Source: Plebeiibacterium marinum
Lineage (GTDB): Bacteria; Bacteroidota; Bacteroidia; Bacteroidales; Marinilabiliaceae
Assembly (NCBI RefSeq): GCF_026013615.1
Contig: NZ_JAPDPI010000017.1
Coordinates: 46,482-110,481, forward strand
DNA: 64,000 nt
Direction of reading: 5' to 3'
In this document: in pieces, positions 38,834 to 48,482 of the stretch
Layout of the letters: each line of letters begins with the position of its first letter
Numbering within the stretch: the stretch's first letter is position 1
Notes under the pieces: model-generated
Told to the model about the DNA's origin: nothing
What the model saw: only the letters and a program-made list of their open reading frames with translations
Databases searched by the model: none
Translations under genes and position numbers: made by a program

Positions 38834-40168
38834 ATGGATACAATTAAATTACTAACCACAATTCTACTGCTTAGCGTTGGGCTATTGAAACCAACCTATG
38901 CCGAGATCATTGATTCCAGCAATGTATTTACACTGGAACAAGCTTTGATTCTTGCAGAAAAGAACAACAGGGATATTCTTAAAAGTATTGCAGAGGTTAA
39001 AAGTGCAAAAGCCGACAACCAACAAGCTATGGCATCTTTTTTACCTGCACTGGAACTATCCAGCACCTATTCATCAACTAATGATGCGCTCTATTCATTT
39101 ATGTACAAATTGCAACAACAGGTTGTAACACAAAACGACTTTGCCACGGCTCTGCTAAACGATCCCGGGACCAATAATCAATTCACCACACAGGTTTCGG
39201 TACAACAACCCATAATCAACATTGATGCCTGGATGGGCAAAAGTGCAGCAAACAGCGCATTAAGGGCTACCGAGTTAAAAGGTGAGTACACAAAAAAACA
39301 TGTACTGTACGCAGTGAAGCAAACCTATTATGGATTACAACTTGCAAAAAACAGGCTTGAAGTAATTGAAAAAGCTCACAAGGCTGCCAGCTCATATCTA
39401 AAAATGGCAGAAGACAACCTGGCTCAGGGATATTTAAAGGATGCAGATGTTTTATCAGTTAAAGTACGGATGCTTGAACTAGCCGCTCAAAAAGCAGAAG
39501 CCCAAAACCAAATCAAATCGGTTTCTGAAATGCTTAATTTCTTGATGGCTCGTGATTTATATGCTCCAATTGAAGTAGCTGATAAAATTCAAAAAGTTGT
39601 ACACAAGGCATCTGGAATAAAAACAGTTGAAAACAGGGCTGATGTTATGGCTATGAAGTATGGTATGGAAGCCCGGGAGAAAATGAAAAACAGCAACTTG
39701 ATGAAGTTTGTTCCCCGAATAAATGGCTTTGGTAATTATAACATGTACGATGAAAACATTGGTGGGTTTGAAGCCAATAGCTGGATGCTTGGCATAAACA
39801 TGCAATGGAAACTTTTTAACGGAGGCAAAAACCTTGGAAGTTACAATAAATCAAAAGCCCAATACTTGTTAGCAGAAACAAGCTACTACGAATATCTTGA
39901 CAAAGGAAATATGGAGCTTTCAAATGCCATTAGAAACATCCATGTAAATGAAAGCAACCTGTTAACATATGAAACTGCTGCTTTGCAGGCACAGGAATCT
40001 CTTAGAATAAGGACTAACAGATACAAGGAAGGTATGGAGCGCACTTCTGATTTATTGGCTGCCGAAGCCAAATATGCCGAAAGTGCCTTAAAACACCTGA
40101 ATGCCATATATCAATATAATATTTCCGTTTTCAAATACGAGCTTCTTTCATCTGACTCAAATCTTTAA
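38834..40168 (+). CDS. TolC-family outer-membrane efflux channel
   Basis: Outer-membrane component of a tripartite exporter. A signal peptide (IKLLTTILLLSVGLLKPTYA) precedes two repeated OEP coiled-coil halves; FTLEQALILAEKNNRDILKS begins the first and similar ALxLAxxN-type helices recur, with the barrel strand FVPRINGFGNYNMYDE and WKLFNGGK in the second half. The length of 444 is typical. First gene of an operon of at least three, with the adaptor 29 bases downstream. Confidence 0.92.
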   Translation: MDTIKLLTTILLLSVGLLKPTYAEIIDSSNVFTLEQALILAEKNNRDILKSIAEVKSAKADNQQAMASFLPALELSSTYSSTNDALYSFMYKLQQQVVTQNDFATALLNDPGTNNQFTTQVSVQQPIINIDAWMGKSAANSALRATELKGEYTKKHVLYAVKQTYYGLQLAKNRLEVIEKAHKAASSYLKMAEDNLAQGYLKDADVLSVKVRMLELAAQKAEAQNQIKSVSEMLNFLMARDLYAPIEVADKIQKVVHKASGIKTVENRADVMAMKYGMEAREKMKNSNLMKFVPRINGFGNYNMYDENIGGFEANSWMLGINMQWKLFNGGKNLGSYNKSKAQYLLAETSYYEYLDKGNMELSNAIRNIHVNESNLLTYETAALQAQESLRIRTNRYKEGMERTSDLLAAEAKYAESALKHLNAIYQYNISVFKYELLSSDSNL

Positions 40169-40196
40169 TTTGTAATATTCTAAATAACATATCATC

Positions 40197-41270
40197 ATGA
40201 AACTAATTAAATTATCTATTATAATACTTGCCCTTGGTTTTGCTGTACAAGGATGTGGCAACAAGGCGGAAGAACAAGTTAAGGAAAAAGGAACTTCGGT
40301 AGTTTCTCAGAAAATCGTTCCTGTTACTGTTGAAAAAACATACTCCTATTCCGGCACTGTAACTTCTTTAAAAAAGTCAACGCTGAGCACTAGAATCATG
40401 GGACAAATTAACCAGGTTTTAGTAAACGAAGGTGATGCTGTAAAAAAAGGCCAACTGTTGATTTCGTTAAGGAGCAATGATATAAATGCTCAAAAAAGCC
40501 AGGCCGAGGCTAATATTTTAGCTACCAAGGCTGCTTTTACCAATGCAGAAAATGACCTTAATCGAATTAAGTCACTGTTTGAAAGTAAGAGTGCTACTCA
40601 AAAAGAACTGGACGACATTACTACCCATTACAAAATGACTAAAGCTCAATACACTGCAGCCCAAAAGGCTAAAGTACAGGTTGAGGAGATGTTAGCATAT
40701 GCCAACATCAGAGCTCCTTATAATGGGGTCATTACTGATAAATTTGTCGATTCCGGCGATATGGCTAATCCGGGCATGCCCTTAGTGGCAATTGAATCTC
40801 CCGGTAAATTTGAAGTGACTACCCGAATTCCGGAAAGCGAAGTAAACATGGTTGAAAAAGATGATGCTGTTGAGGTCAATATTAAAAATTCAACAGAGAT
40901 GATTAAAGGAAAAGTTACCCATATCAGTCCTTCAAGCCGGTTCTCAGGATCACAATTTGAGGCACGCATTTTACTGATGCCCAACGAAAACCAGAAAGAA
41001 TCTATCCGAAGCGGCATGTTTGCAAACATCTCATTAAAAAAAGGTACGGAATCCAGAATATTGATTGATAACAACCACCTGGTTAACAAAGGTCAACTAA
41101 CTGGAGTATGGACTATTAGTCAAACAGGAACTGCCTTACTGAGATGGGTTCAAACCGGAAAAAGAATAAATGGGCAAACCGAAATTATTTCTGGGCTGTC
41201 AGAAGGCGACGAGCTAATTATCAAAACCGAAGTCAGGTTATTTGACGGCTTATTGGTAAATGCAAAGTAA
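40197..41270 (+). CDS. RND efflux periplasmic adaptor lipoprotein
   Basis: Membrane-fusion protein linking the inner-membrane pump to the TolC-like channel. The N-terminus KLIKLSIIILALGFAVQGC is a lipoprotein signal with Cys at about 20. The following domains are a biotinyl-lipoyl half (ILVNEGDAVKKGQLL), a coiled-coil hairpin (NAENDLNRIKSLFESKSATQ), the second lipoyl half (NIRAPYNGVITDKFVDSGD), a beta-barrel and a membrane-proximal domain. At 357 residues it is of usual length. Middle gene of the efflux operon. Confidence 0.93.
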   Translation: MKLIKLSIIILALGFAVQGCGNKAEEQVKEKGTSVVSQKIVPVTVEKTYSYSGTVTSLKKSTLSTRIMGQINQVLVNEGDAVKKGQLLISLRSNDINAQKSQAEANILATKAAFTNAENDLNRIKSLFESKSATQKELDDITTHYKMTKAQYTAAQKAKVQVEEMLAYANIRAPYNGVITDKFVDSGDMANPGMPLVAIESPGKFEVTTRIPESEVNMVEKDDAVEVNIKNSTEMIKGKVTHISPSSRFSGSQFEARILLMPNENQKESIRSGMFANISLKKGTESRILIDNNHLVNKGQLTGVWTISQTGTALLRWVQTGKRINGQTEIISGLSEGDELIIKTEVRLFDGLLVNAK

Positions 41271-41318
41271 CCAGCCCTTCAATTATTAACTTAGTTATTC
41301 ATAATAAACTAACTAACA

Positions 41319-44300
41319 ATGAAAACAGGATTCGCAGGGTCTTTGGCCCGTCTATTTATAAATTCAAAACTTACGCCCTTACTAATGGTAGCGTTTGTGC
41401 TGATCGGACTATACAGTTCTTATCTAACACCAAGAGAGGAGGAACCTCAAATTGATGTACCTATTGCCGACATCATGCTTCAGTACCCTGGAGCCAGTCC
41501 AAAAGAAGTTGAATCAAGAATTGTTAAGCCCTTAGAAAAAGTAATATCCAATGTAAAAGGCGTTGAGTATGTTTACTCCCAATCAATGCCTGAAATGGCC
41601 ATGTTAATTGTGCAGTTTTATGTTGGCGAAGATATTGAGCGCAGTTTGGTGAAGCTTTATAATGAAATTATGAAGAACATGGACCAAATGCCCCAAGGTA
41701 TATCTCTTCCCCTAGTCAAAACCCGTTCAATTGATGATGTTCCGGCATTGGGACTCACACTCTGGAGCGACACCTATTCTGACTATCAACTAAAAAGAGT
41801 AGCCCAGGAATTAAATAGCGAAATTGAAAAAATAAACGAGGTTTCTGAAACTCGAATTATTGGAGGGAGAAACCGTGAAATAAGAGTGGTGCTTGACAGG
41901 AATAAGATGACTGCTTTCCATATGGACCCATTGATGGTTACGCAGCAAATCCAGGCATCAAACAATCAATTTTCATCAGGAGCCTTCAACCAAAACAACA
42001 ATGAATACCTTGTAACCACAGGTAAATTTCTGGAAACTGCAGAAGATGTTTCTAACCTGGTTGTTGGTGTATATGGAAAATCTCCCGTATATCTTCATCA
42101 AATTGCAGAAGTATCTGATGGACCGGAATTACCGGTTAGCTATGTTTCATTTGGCTATGGAAATGCCAACGAAAAAAGAAAAACATATGCAGGAGATTAT
42201 GCAGCAGTAACGGTATCTGTAGCCAAAAGAAGAGGGGCTGATGCCATGAGACTGGCAGAGCAGATTATGCATAAGGTGGAGGTTTTACAAGGTGAACTGA
42301 TTCCTTCCGATATCCATGTGGAGATTACCAGAAACTATGGAGAAACAGCATCTGAAAAAGTATCAGAATTGTTAATGCACTTATTTGGAGCAATTATAGC
42401 TGTTACAATTGTAGTAATGCTTGCTATGGGATGGCGAGGTGGTTTGGTTGTATTTATTTCTGTACCCATTACCTTTGCCCTTACTATGTTCAGTTATTAT
42501 TTTCTGGATTACACACTGAACAGGATTACGCTTTTTGCTTTGGTTTTTGTTACAGGTATTGTAGTGGATGACTCCATTATTATAGCAGAGAATATGCACC
42601 GACATTTTAAAATGAAGCAATTACCATTTTTCCAGGCAGCACTTAAATCTATTGATGAAGTAGGTAATCCTACCATATTGGCAACTTTTACTGTAATTGC
42701 TGCTGTGCTGCCTATGATTTTTGTATCTGGAATGATGGGGCCCTATATGAGCCCAATGCCAATTGGTGCTTCAATTGCCATGATATTTTCTTTGTTTGTT
42801 GCATTGATGATTACTCCATGGTTAGCTTACAGACTATTAAAGCACGATGATGAGAATGAAGATGAAAAAGACTATTCTTTAGAAAAAACCCTCATTTACA
42901 AGCTTTATAATAAAACCATGCGCCCAATGATTGAGGACAAACTAAAACGGTGGGTATTCATTATTGGAGTTACTGTCCTTCTGTTTGGTTCGGCCAGTTT
43001 GTTTTTATTCAAGGTTGTTACCGTTAAAATATTACCATTCGATAATAAAAACGAATTTCAGGTGGTTGTTGATATGCCCGAAGGCACCACTCTTGAACAA
43101 ACTGCCAATGTAACCAAGGAACTGGCAGCGTATCTTCGAAACCACGAATTGGTAACCAACTATCAAACCTATGTAGGCACATCTGCGCCAATCAACTTTA
43201 ACGGCCTGGTACGTCATTATGATATGCGCAGAGGATCAAACGTTGCTGATATACAGGTTAACTTGGTTTCTAAAAAAGAGAGGGATTTACAAAGCCATGA
43301 TATTGCCAAAGAACTTCGCCCGGAATTACAAAAAATAGGGGCTAAGTTTAATGCCAATGTAAAAGTTGTTGAAGTACCTCCGGGGCCTCCGGTTATGTCA
43401 ACATTGGTTGCTGAGATATACGGACCAAATTACGAAGCTCAAAAAGACATTGCCCTTCAAATCAAAAATCTATTTGCCACTACCGAAAGTGTTGTAGATA
43501 TTGATTGGATGATGGAAGATGATCAGGAAGAGTTTCAATTTGATGTAGATAAGGAAAAAGCCATATTGGCAGGAATAACCACCCAACAAATTGTTCATGC
43601 TTTAAACATGAATTTAAGGGGTGCCCGCGTATCGAACCTTTATGCCGAAAACGACCACGACCAGGTAGGCATCACTTTACGCATGGCACAGGAAAACAGG
43701 ACTTCTGTGGATGATTTAAAGAAAATCAACCTGATGTCGGCTCATGGAAACATGGTTGCTGTGGGAGATTTGGTAAATATTTCCAAATCCATCAAGCAAA
43801 AAAGCATTTTCCGCAAAAACCAAAAACAAGTGGTATACGTAACTGCCGATGTTGCAGGAAAACTAGAAAGTCCTGTATATGCTATTTTAGATATCTCAGA
43901 CAGAATGGATGAAATTGAAATTCCTAAAGGATATGAAATTGAAGAATTTTATAACGGACAGCCGTTCCTTGAAAATAATTTTGGACTAAAATGGGATGGT
44001 GAATGGCAAATTACATACGAGGTATTCCGGGATTTAGGAGCAGCTTTTGCGGTTGTATTGTTGATTATTTATATGCTGATTGTTGGCTGGTTCCAAAACC
44101 TTAAAGTTCCTTTTGTTATGATGGTAGCCATACCATTATCGCTTGTTGGAATTGTATTAGGCCACTGGTTGCTAAATGCATTTTTTACAGCTACCTCAAT
44201 GATTGGTATGATTGCCCTGGCCGGCATTATGGTGAGAAACTCCATACTGCTCATCGATTTTGTTAACATCAGGCTCGATGAAGGGGCTTCACTAAAAGAA

Positions 44301-44573
44301 GCCGTTATTGAAGCCGGAGCTGTAAGAACAACCCCTATCCTACTTACTGCCGGAACAGTGGTTATTGGTGCGGTGGTCATTCTTTTCGATCCAATTTTTC
44401 AGGGACTGGCTATTTCTTTAATGGGAGGAACAATTGCGTCAACAGTATTAACCTTATTGATAGTGCCTTTAATTTTCTATCTGGTTGAACGCAAAAACCA
44501 TCCAGAAGTTAAAACCGAAGAATTGCCTGTTGAAGAAACAATTGAAAGCTCAGGATCTACAGAGACTAATTAA
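41319..44573 (+). CDS. RND-superfamily efflux pump permease
   Basis: Inner-membrane proton-driven exporter of 1084 residues with twelve helices and two large periplasmic loops. Helix 1 is followed by ADIMLQYPGASPKEVESRIV, and helix 4 contains VTGIVVDDSIIIAENM with the double aspartate of the proton relay. MSPMPIGASIAMIFSLFVAL and a second set (GMIALAGIMVRNSILLIDFV) mark the two halves. It resembles the HAE1/MdtBC-like branch more than heavy-metal CzcA pumps, but the substrate is unknown. Third gene of the operon; the next gene is 87 bases downstream behind a possible hairpin (44585-44638, CCAAACA/TGTTTGG). Confidence 0.94.
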   Translation: MKTGFAGSLARLFINSKLTPLLMVAFVLIGLYSSYLTPREEEPQIDVPIADIMLQYPGASPKEVESRIVKPLEKVISNVKGVEYVYSQSMPEMAMLIVQFYVGEDIERSLVKLYNEIMKNMDQMPQGISLPLVKTRSIDDVPALGLTLWSDTYSDYQLKRVAQELNSEIEKINEVSETRIIGGRNREIRVVLDRNKMTAFHMDPLMVTQQIQASNNQFSSGAFNQNNNEYLVTTGKFLETAEDVSNLVVGVYGKSPVYLHQIAEVSDGPELPVSYVSFGYGNANEKRKTYAGDYAAVTVSVAKRRGADAMRLAEQIMHKVEVLQGELIPSDIHVEITRNYGETASEKVSELLMHLFGAIIAVTIVVMLAMGWRGGLVVFISVPITFALTMFSYYFLDYTLNRITLFALVFVTGIVVDDSIIIAENMHRHFKMKQLPFFQAALKSIDEVGNPTILATFTVIAAVLPMIFVSGMMGPYMSPMPIGASIAMIFSLFVALMITPWLAYRLLKHDDENEDEKDYSLEKTLIYKLYNKTMRPMIEDKLKRWVFIIGVTVLLFGSASLFLFKVVTVKILPFDNKNEFQVVVDMPEGTTLEQTANVTKELAAYLRNHELVTNYQTYVGTSAPINFNGLVRHYDMRRGSNVADIQVNLVSKKERDLQSHDIAKELRPELQKIGAKFNANVKVVEVPPGPPVMSTLVAEIYGPNYEAQKDIALQIKNLFATTESVVDIDWMMEDDQEEFQFDVDKEKAILAGITTQQIVHALNMNLRGARVSNLYAENDHDQVGITLRMAQENRTSVDDLKKINLMSAHGNMVAVGDLVNISKSIKQKSIFRKNQKQVVYVTADVAGKLESPVYAILDISDRMDEIEIPKGYEIEEFYNGQPFLENNFGLKWDGEWQITYEVFRDLGAAFAVVLLIIYMLIVGWFQNLKVPFVMMVAIPLSLVGIVLGHWLLNAFFTATSMIGMIALAGIMVRNSILLIDFVNIRLDEGASLKEAVIEAGAVRTTPILLTAGTVVIGAVVILFDPIFQGLAISLMGGTIASTVLTLLIVPLIFYLVERKNHPEVKTEELPVEETIESSGSTETN

Positions 44574-44660
44574 AAATATTCAAAGGGAGCTGTCCAAACA
44601 GATTCTACTTTTACAGGATCTTATGTTTGGGCACCCTCTTCACTAATAAAAACTTACGAC

Positions 44661-44966
44661 ATGAAAATGCTGGTAGCTACAACTGTTGAAGAATACAGAG
44701 AAAAATTGCAGCAATTTTTTAGTGAACAAAAGGTTCAGTTCTATAACGAATTTGAAGTAAAAGGAGTAGATAAAGGCTACAAATCAAAACACCGCGTGGG
44801 TAATTGGTTTTCGGATGGTGATTACTCTACTGACCATATTGCTTTTTTTACGATAATTGAAGATGATCAGGCCAATCAAATAATGGCAAACTTGAATCAA
44901 TGTAAAAACGACATGCCCAAATGCAATATTAAGGCTTATATTTTAAACATTGAACAGATGGTATAG
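44661..44966 (+). CDS. Small P-II-like/ferredoxin-like fold protein, efflux-associated
   Basis: 101 residues, no signal peptide or membrane helix. The pattern of alternating strands and helices (KMLVATTVEEYREKLQQFFSEQ, STDHIAFFTIIEDDQANQIM, KCNIKAYILNIEQM) resembles the small P-II-like (DUF3240-type) proteins often found behind RND pump genes. Two cysteines (NQCKNDMPKCN) could bind metal. Position after the pump gene suggests a regulatory role in the efflux unit, but no experiment-based function is known to me. Confidence 0.6.
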   Translation: MKMLVATTVEEYREKLQQFFSEQKVQFYNEFEVKGVDKGYKSKHRVGNWFSDGDYSTDHIAFFTIIEDDQANQIMANLNQCKNDMPKCNIKAYILNIEQMV

Positions 44967-45119
44967 TACCAAAATGAAAGGACGAAGGGAACAAGGAAAA
45001 GGGAGAAGGGTGAACAGTGATTAATAATTAAAACTTTGGCTTTTAATCATTATAGCCAATTTTACCATCAATTAAAAGCTTGAGTTAAACAAAAGTTCAA
45101 ACAATTAAAAATTATTCAT

Positions 45120-45305
45120 ATGCAAGAAAGAATTGTAAGAGGAGTTGCCGGGACATTTATTTTAGCTAGTGTTATTTTAGCCGTTACTGTTCATATTAAC
45201 TGGCTATACTTTACCGGATTTGTAGGTTTAAACCTATTGCAATCATCAATAACCAAATGGTGCCTAATGACTGACATCCTAACAAAACTGGGAATTCCGA
45301 AGTAA
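45120..45305 (+). CDS. YgaP-type DUF2892 membrane protein
   Basis: 61 residues with two hydrophobic segments (VAGTFILASVILAVTVHINWLY and FTGFVGLNLLQSSIT). The starting RIVRGVAGTFIL, the central WLYFTGFVGLNLLQ and the final WCLMTDILTKLG are the DUF2892/YgaP pattern, with a conserved cysteine. This small protein is common behind RND pump genes in Bacteroidota. It is about 150 bp behind the P-II-like gene. Function unknown; other YgaP forms carry a rhodanese domain, which is absent here. Confidence 0.75.
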   Translation: MQERIVRGVAGTFILASVILAVTVHINWLYFTGFVGLNLLQSSITKWCLMTDILTKLGIPK

Positions 45306-45450
45306 AAAGCCAATAAACACTTTTTCCTATCAAAAATTTACGTTAATATAAAAACGAGCAAAACGACTATCAAAAGTATAAAATAGGAAAAGTTAGATTA
45401 GGGATAATAAACTATAGGTTGGTTTACTTCTTCTATAAAGGAGTAGTTTT

Positions 45451-45480
45451 AAAACAGGGGCTCTGCTCCTGTTTTTTTTT
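45451..45480. terminator. Intrinsic terminator abutting the distal end of the CRISPR array
   Basis: Stem 45451-45461 with 45465-45475 (AAAACAGGGGC / GCTCCTGTTTT, one G-T), loop TCT, then a run of nine T on the plus strand and TTTT on the minus strand. Its T run overlaps the first bases of the degenerate last repeat, so it can end both the efflux-side transcript and the crRNA precursor. Confidence 0.75.
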
Positions 45481-47886
45481 GATCTTATCGAGTATTAGAA
45501 TCAAACCACAACTAAGTTTGGACAGGACACCATTAAGGATGAGGTATATCTTATCGAGTATTAGAATCAAACCACAACTAACATTAATTCAGTATCTTTC
45601 TGCAATTCGGTATATCTTATCGAGTATTAGAATCAAACCACAACTTAACTGGAGATGTTGCAATGGAGTCAACAGGTATATCTTATCGAGTATTAGAATC
45701 AAACCACAACAGCGGAATTATTCGTTGTTGAGCCGCCATCGGTATATCTTATCGAGTATTAGAATCAAACCACAACCCTGTGCCTGTAAATATTGCATTA
45801 CTAGCTGGTATATCTTATCGAGTATTAGAATCAAACCACAACTTACGAACCTTTGATTAAACCACAAAAAGGGTATATCTTATCGAGTATTAGAATCAAA
45901 CCACAACTTTGCATCAGGTGTTATACCTGACAGTACAGGTATATCTTATCGAGTATTAGAATCAAACCACAACGCTGTTACGTTTGCTGTTAATGTATTT
46001 AACGGGTATATCTTATCGAGTATTAGAATCAAACCACAACAGCTCAGGTTTACGTAAAGTATGTAAACAAGGTATATCTTATCGAGTATTAGAATCAAAC
46101 CACAACATAAATCTATATTCCAAATTGTGTCATCCGGGTATATCTTATCGAGTATTAGAATCAAACCACAACCCATTAATCATGTATGATGCAACATTAT
46201 TAGGTATATCTTATCGAGTATTAGAATCAAACCACAACCTTCAATCTTACTTATACGACTCTTTAAATGGTATATCTTATCGAGTATTAGAATCAAACCA
46301 CAACATTATCTATAAGTATATCTATCATAACTTAGGTATATCTTATCGAGTATTAGAATCAAACCACAACCCATTGTTTAGTAGCATTTAATATTTGATA
46401 GGTATATCTTATCGAGTATTAGAATCAAACCACAACCATATTCTTCATCACTTGAATAATCATAAAGGTATATCTTATCGAGTATTAGAATCAAACCACA
46501 ACAATTGTGCCATTCTATAAAATTTTAACTAGGTATATCTTATCGAGTATTAGAATCAAACCACAACCAGTATCGAAATAAGTTGACAACATACTGGGTA
46601 TATCTTATCGAGTATTAGAATCAAACCACAACCCCGCTAATCCTGAAGAAAATTTTAATGCAGGTATATCTTATCGAGTATTAGAATCAAACCACAACTC
46701 TGCAACCATTATTGCAATGGGGGCAAAGGGTATATCTTATCGAGTATTAGAATCAAACCACAACTACGCTAATAAAGCACCTGTAAGAGCAATCGGTATA
46801 TCTTATCGAGTATTAGAATCAAACCACAACTTAGGCAGGGCAGGGCGAAGCCTGCAACGCTGGTATATCTTATCGAGTATTAGAATCAAACCACAACTTC
46901 TTAATTTCAATTGTTTTCATAACTCAAGGTATATCTTATCGAGTATTAGAATCAAACCACAACCGCCCAGGTGTTGGTATGGTTTTTACTTTGGTATATC
47001 TTATCGAGTATTAGAATCAAACCACAACTTATCTGGCCAATGCCTCACGCGATTACATGGTATATCTTATCGAGTATTAGAATCAAACCACAACCCGAAC
47101 TTGGTTTTTGTTGGGATATTTACGGGTATATCTTATCGAGTATTAGAATCAAACCACAACCAACAAAGCTGCGGATGAAGATTTGATTTAGGTATATCTT
47201 ATCGAGTATTAGAATCAAACCACAACCCAAATTGGCAAAGGATGGTATTCGTTATTGGTATATCTTATCGAGTATTAGAATCAAACCACAACCCATCGGC
47301 TCCAACAAAATCAACAATATCTGGTATATCTTATCGAGTATTAGAATCAAACCACAACCGCCGTTGGTGTCCTGAATAATAATATTCTGGTATATCTTAT
47401 CGAGTATTAGAATCAAACCACAACTCTATATCCTCGGCTATAATCTTGTGCAGCGGTATATCTTATCGAGTATTAGAATCAAACCACAACTCTTGCTCGG
47501 CCCTTAATTCCTTTGCGGTTGGTATATCTTATCGAGTATTAGAATCAAACCACAACCACTAGATACGAGATATAAACCTCCACGGAGGTATATCTTATCG
47601 AGTATTAGAATCAAACCACAACCCAAACTCTTTCGCACCCTCTTTGACTGCTGGTATATCTTATCGAGTATTAGAATCAAACCACAACTCTGAAGCGACA
47701 AGGCTTTTTCTGTTTCCGGGTATATCTTATCGAGTATTAGAATCAAACCACAACCACTTAGTCAAAACGTTATATGCAAGGCTGGGTATATCTTATCGAG
47801 TATTAGAATCAAACCACAACGTTTAGATGGAAGGTTTATGGCGAGGGGATGGTATATCTTATCGAGTATTAGAATCAAACCACAAC
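45477..47886 (-). CRISPR. Type II-C CRISPR array, 37 repeats and 36 spacers
   Basis: Repeats are 36 bp. In crRNA orientation (minus strand) the repeat starts GTTGTGGTTTGATTCTAAT and ends GATAAGATATACC. I counted 37 copies starting at plus positions 45477, 45543, 45609 … 47785 and 47851. Spacers are 30 bp, with 29 bp in four cases and 31 bp in two; none are repeated. The copy at 45477 has lost its first four or five matching bases (TTTTG for GGTAT), which marks the leader-distal end, so the leader and new spacers are at the right, next to cas2. Transcription is inferred leftward on the minus strand, the same direction as cas9-cas1-cas2, and the 5' half of the crRNA repeat pairs with the tracrRNA at 55766. 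Confidence 0.98.
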
Positions 47887-48027
47887 CCGAGCGCTTTAAA
47901 GCCCTTTATTCTTAGGCTATTTACTGCACATCTATCCAATAAAACTGCTTCCCGGAAGTAAAATGAAACTAATTTTTAGTGATTTTTATTGCAACATTTC
48001 AATGAACGTAAGCGAATATAATGCATC
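47887..48027 (-). promoter_or_regulatory. Probable CRISPR leader
   Basis: AT-rich stretch between cas2 and the first, perfect repeat at 47851-47886. It has the short inverted repeat GGGCTTTAAAGC near the repeat boundary. No clear TTG/TAnnTTTG pair is visible. Assignment rests on the degenerate repeat being at the other end. Confidence 0.55.
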
Positions 48028-48053
48028 TTTTCCAAAGTTTAAAACTTTGGAAA
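48028..48053. repeat. Palindrome 1 of the cas locus (array leader/cas2)
   Basis: CTTTTCCAAAGTTT followed by AAAACTTTGGAAA; a near-perfect inverted repeat directly behind the cas2 stop. One of six similar palindromes between 48.0 and 55.7 kb. Confidence 0.85.
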
Positions 48054-48062
48054 CGGTAAAAC

Positions 48063-48401
48063 CTAAAACAATTCAAGTTGCTGCGGACTTTCTTCCATTT
48101 CCTGCTTTGTTTTACCCCACATATTTACAATATTGCCATACTGTTTATCTGTAATGCGCAAAATAGTTACCTGACCTTTATCCGGCACAAGAGTTTTTAT
48201 CCGTTTTTCGTGAACATCAGCACTTTCTTTACTGGCGCAGTGGCGTGTATATACACTCCATTGCATCATGGTAAAACCATCTTTAAGCAAATTTTTACGA
48301 AACAAAGTCGCATTTTTCCGCTCCTTTTTTGTTGTAACCGGTAAATCAAAAAATACGAAGAGCCACATAATTTGGTAAGCATTTAATCGGTAATGTTCCA
48401 T
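48063..48401 (-). CDS. cas2: CRISPR-associated endonuclease Cas2 (type II)
   Basis: Structural partner of Cas1 in the spacer-integration complex. 112 residues, ferredoxin-like. NAYQIMWLFVFFDLPV carries the first-strand aspartate D19, and ATLFRKNLLKDGFTMMQWS with VYTRHC is the type II Cas2 pattern. It is downstream of cas1 on the same strand with 81 bp between, in which palindrome 2 lies, and faces the leader end of the array. Confidence 0.96.
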   Translation of the reverse strand: MEHYRLNAYQIMWLFVFFDLPVTTKKERKNATLFRKNLLKDGFTMMQWSVYTRHCASKESADVHEKRIKTLVPDKGQVTILRITDKQYGNIVNMWGKTKQEMEESPQQLELF

Positions 48402-48426
48402 TGTTTTTTATCTTCTTAACTTTTTA

Positions 48427-48459
48427 ACTTTTCCAAAGTTTTAAACTTTGGAAAAGGTT
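48427..48459. repeat. Palindrome 2 of the cas locus (cas1/cas2)
   Basis: AACTTTTCCAAAGTTT then TAAACTTTGGAAAAGGTT, a perfect inverted repeat over about 14 bp per arm, between cas1 stop and cas2 start. Confidence 0.85.
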
Positions 48460-48482
48460 TAATTTAAGGTTTAGTTTAAGGT

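Noticed and set aside
40718..41089. 123-codon minus-strand frame inside the efflux adaptor gene
   Set aside because: Pure antisense shadow of a well-supported gene.
45419..47826. Open frames of 60-150 codons with the repeating peptide GISYRVLESNHN or YILSSIRIKPQ
   Set aside because: They are the CRISPR repeat read in frame: 36 + 30 bp = 22 codons, so frames stay open across units. Not genes.
47963..48344. Plus-strand frames of 63 and 88 codons over cas2
   Set aside because: Antisense to cas2 and the leader; composition matches reverse-strand shadows.
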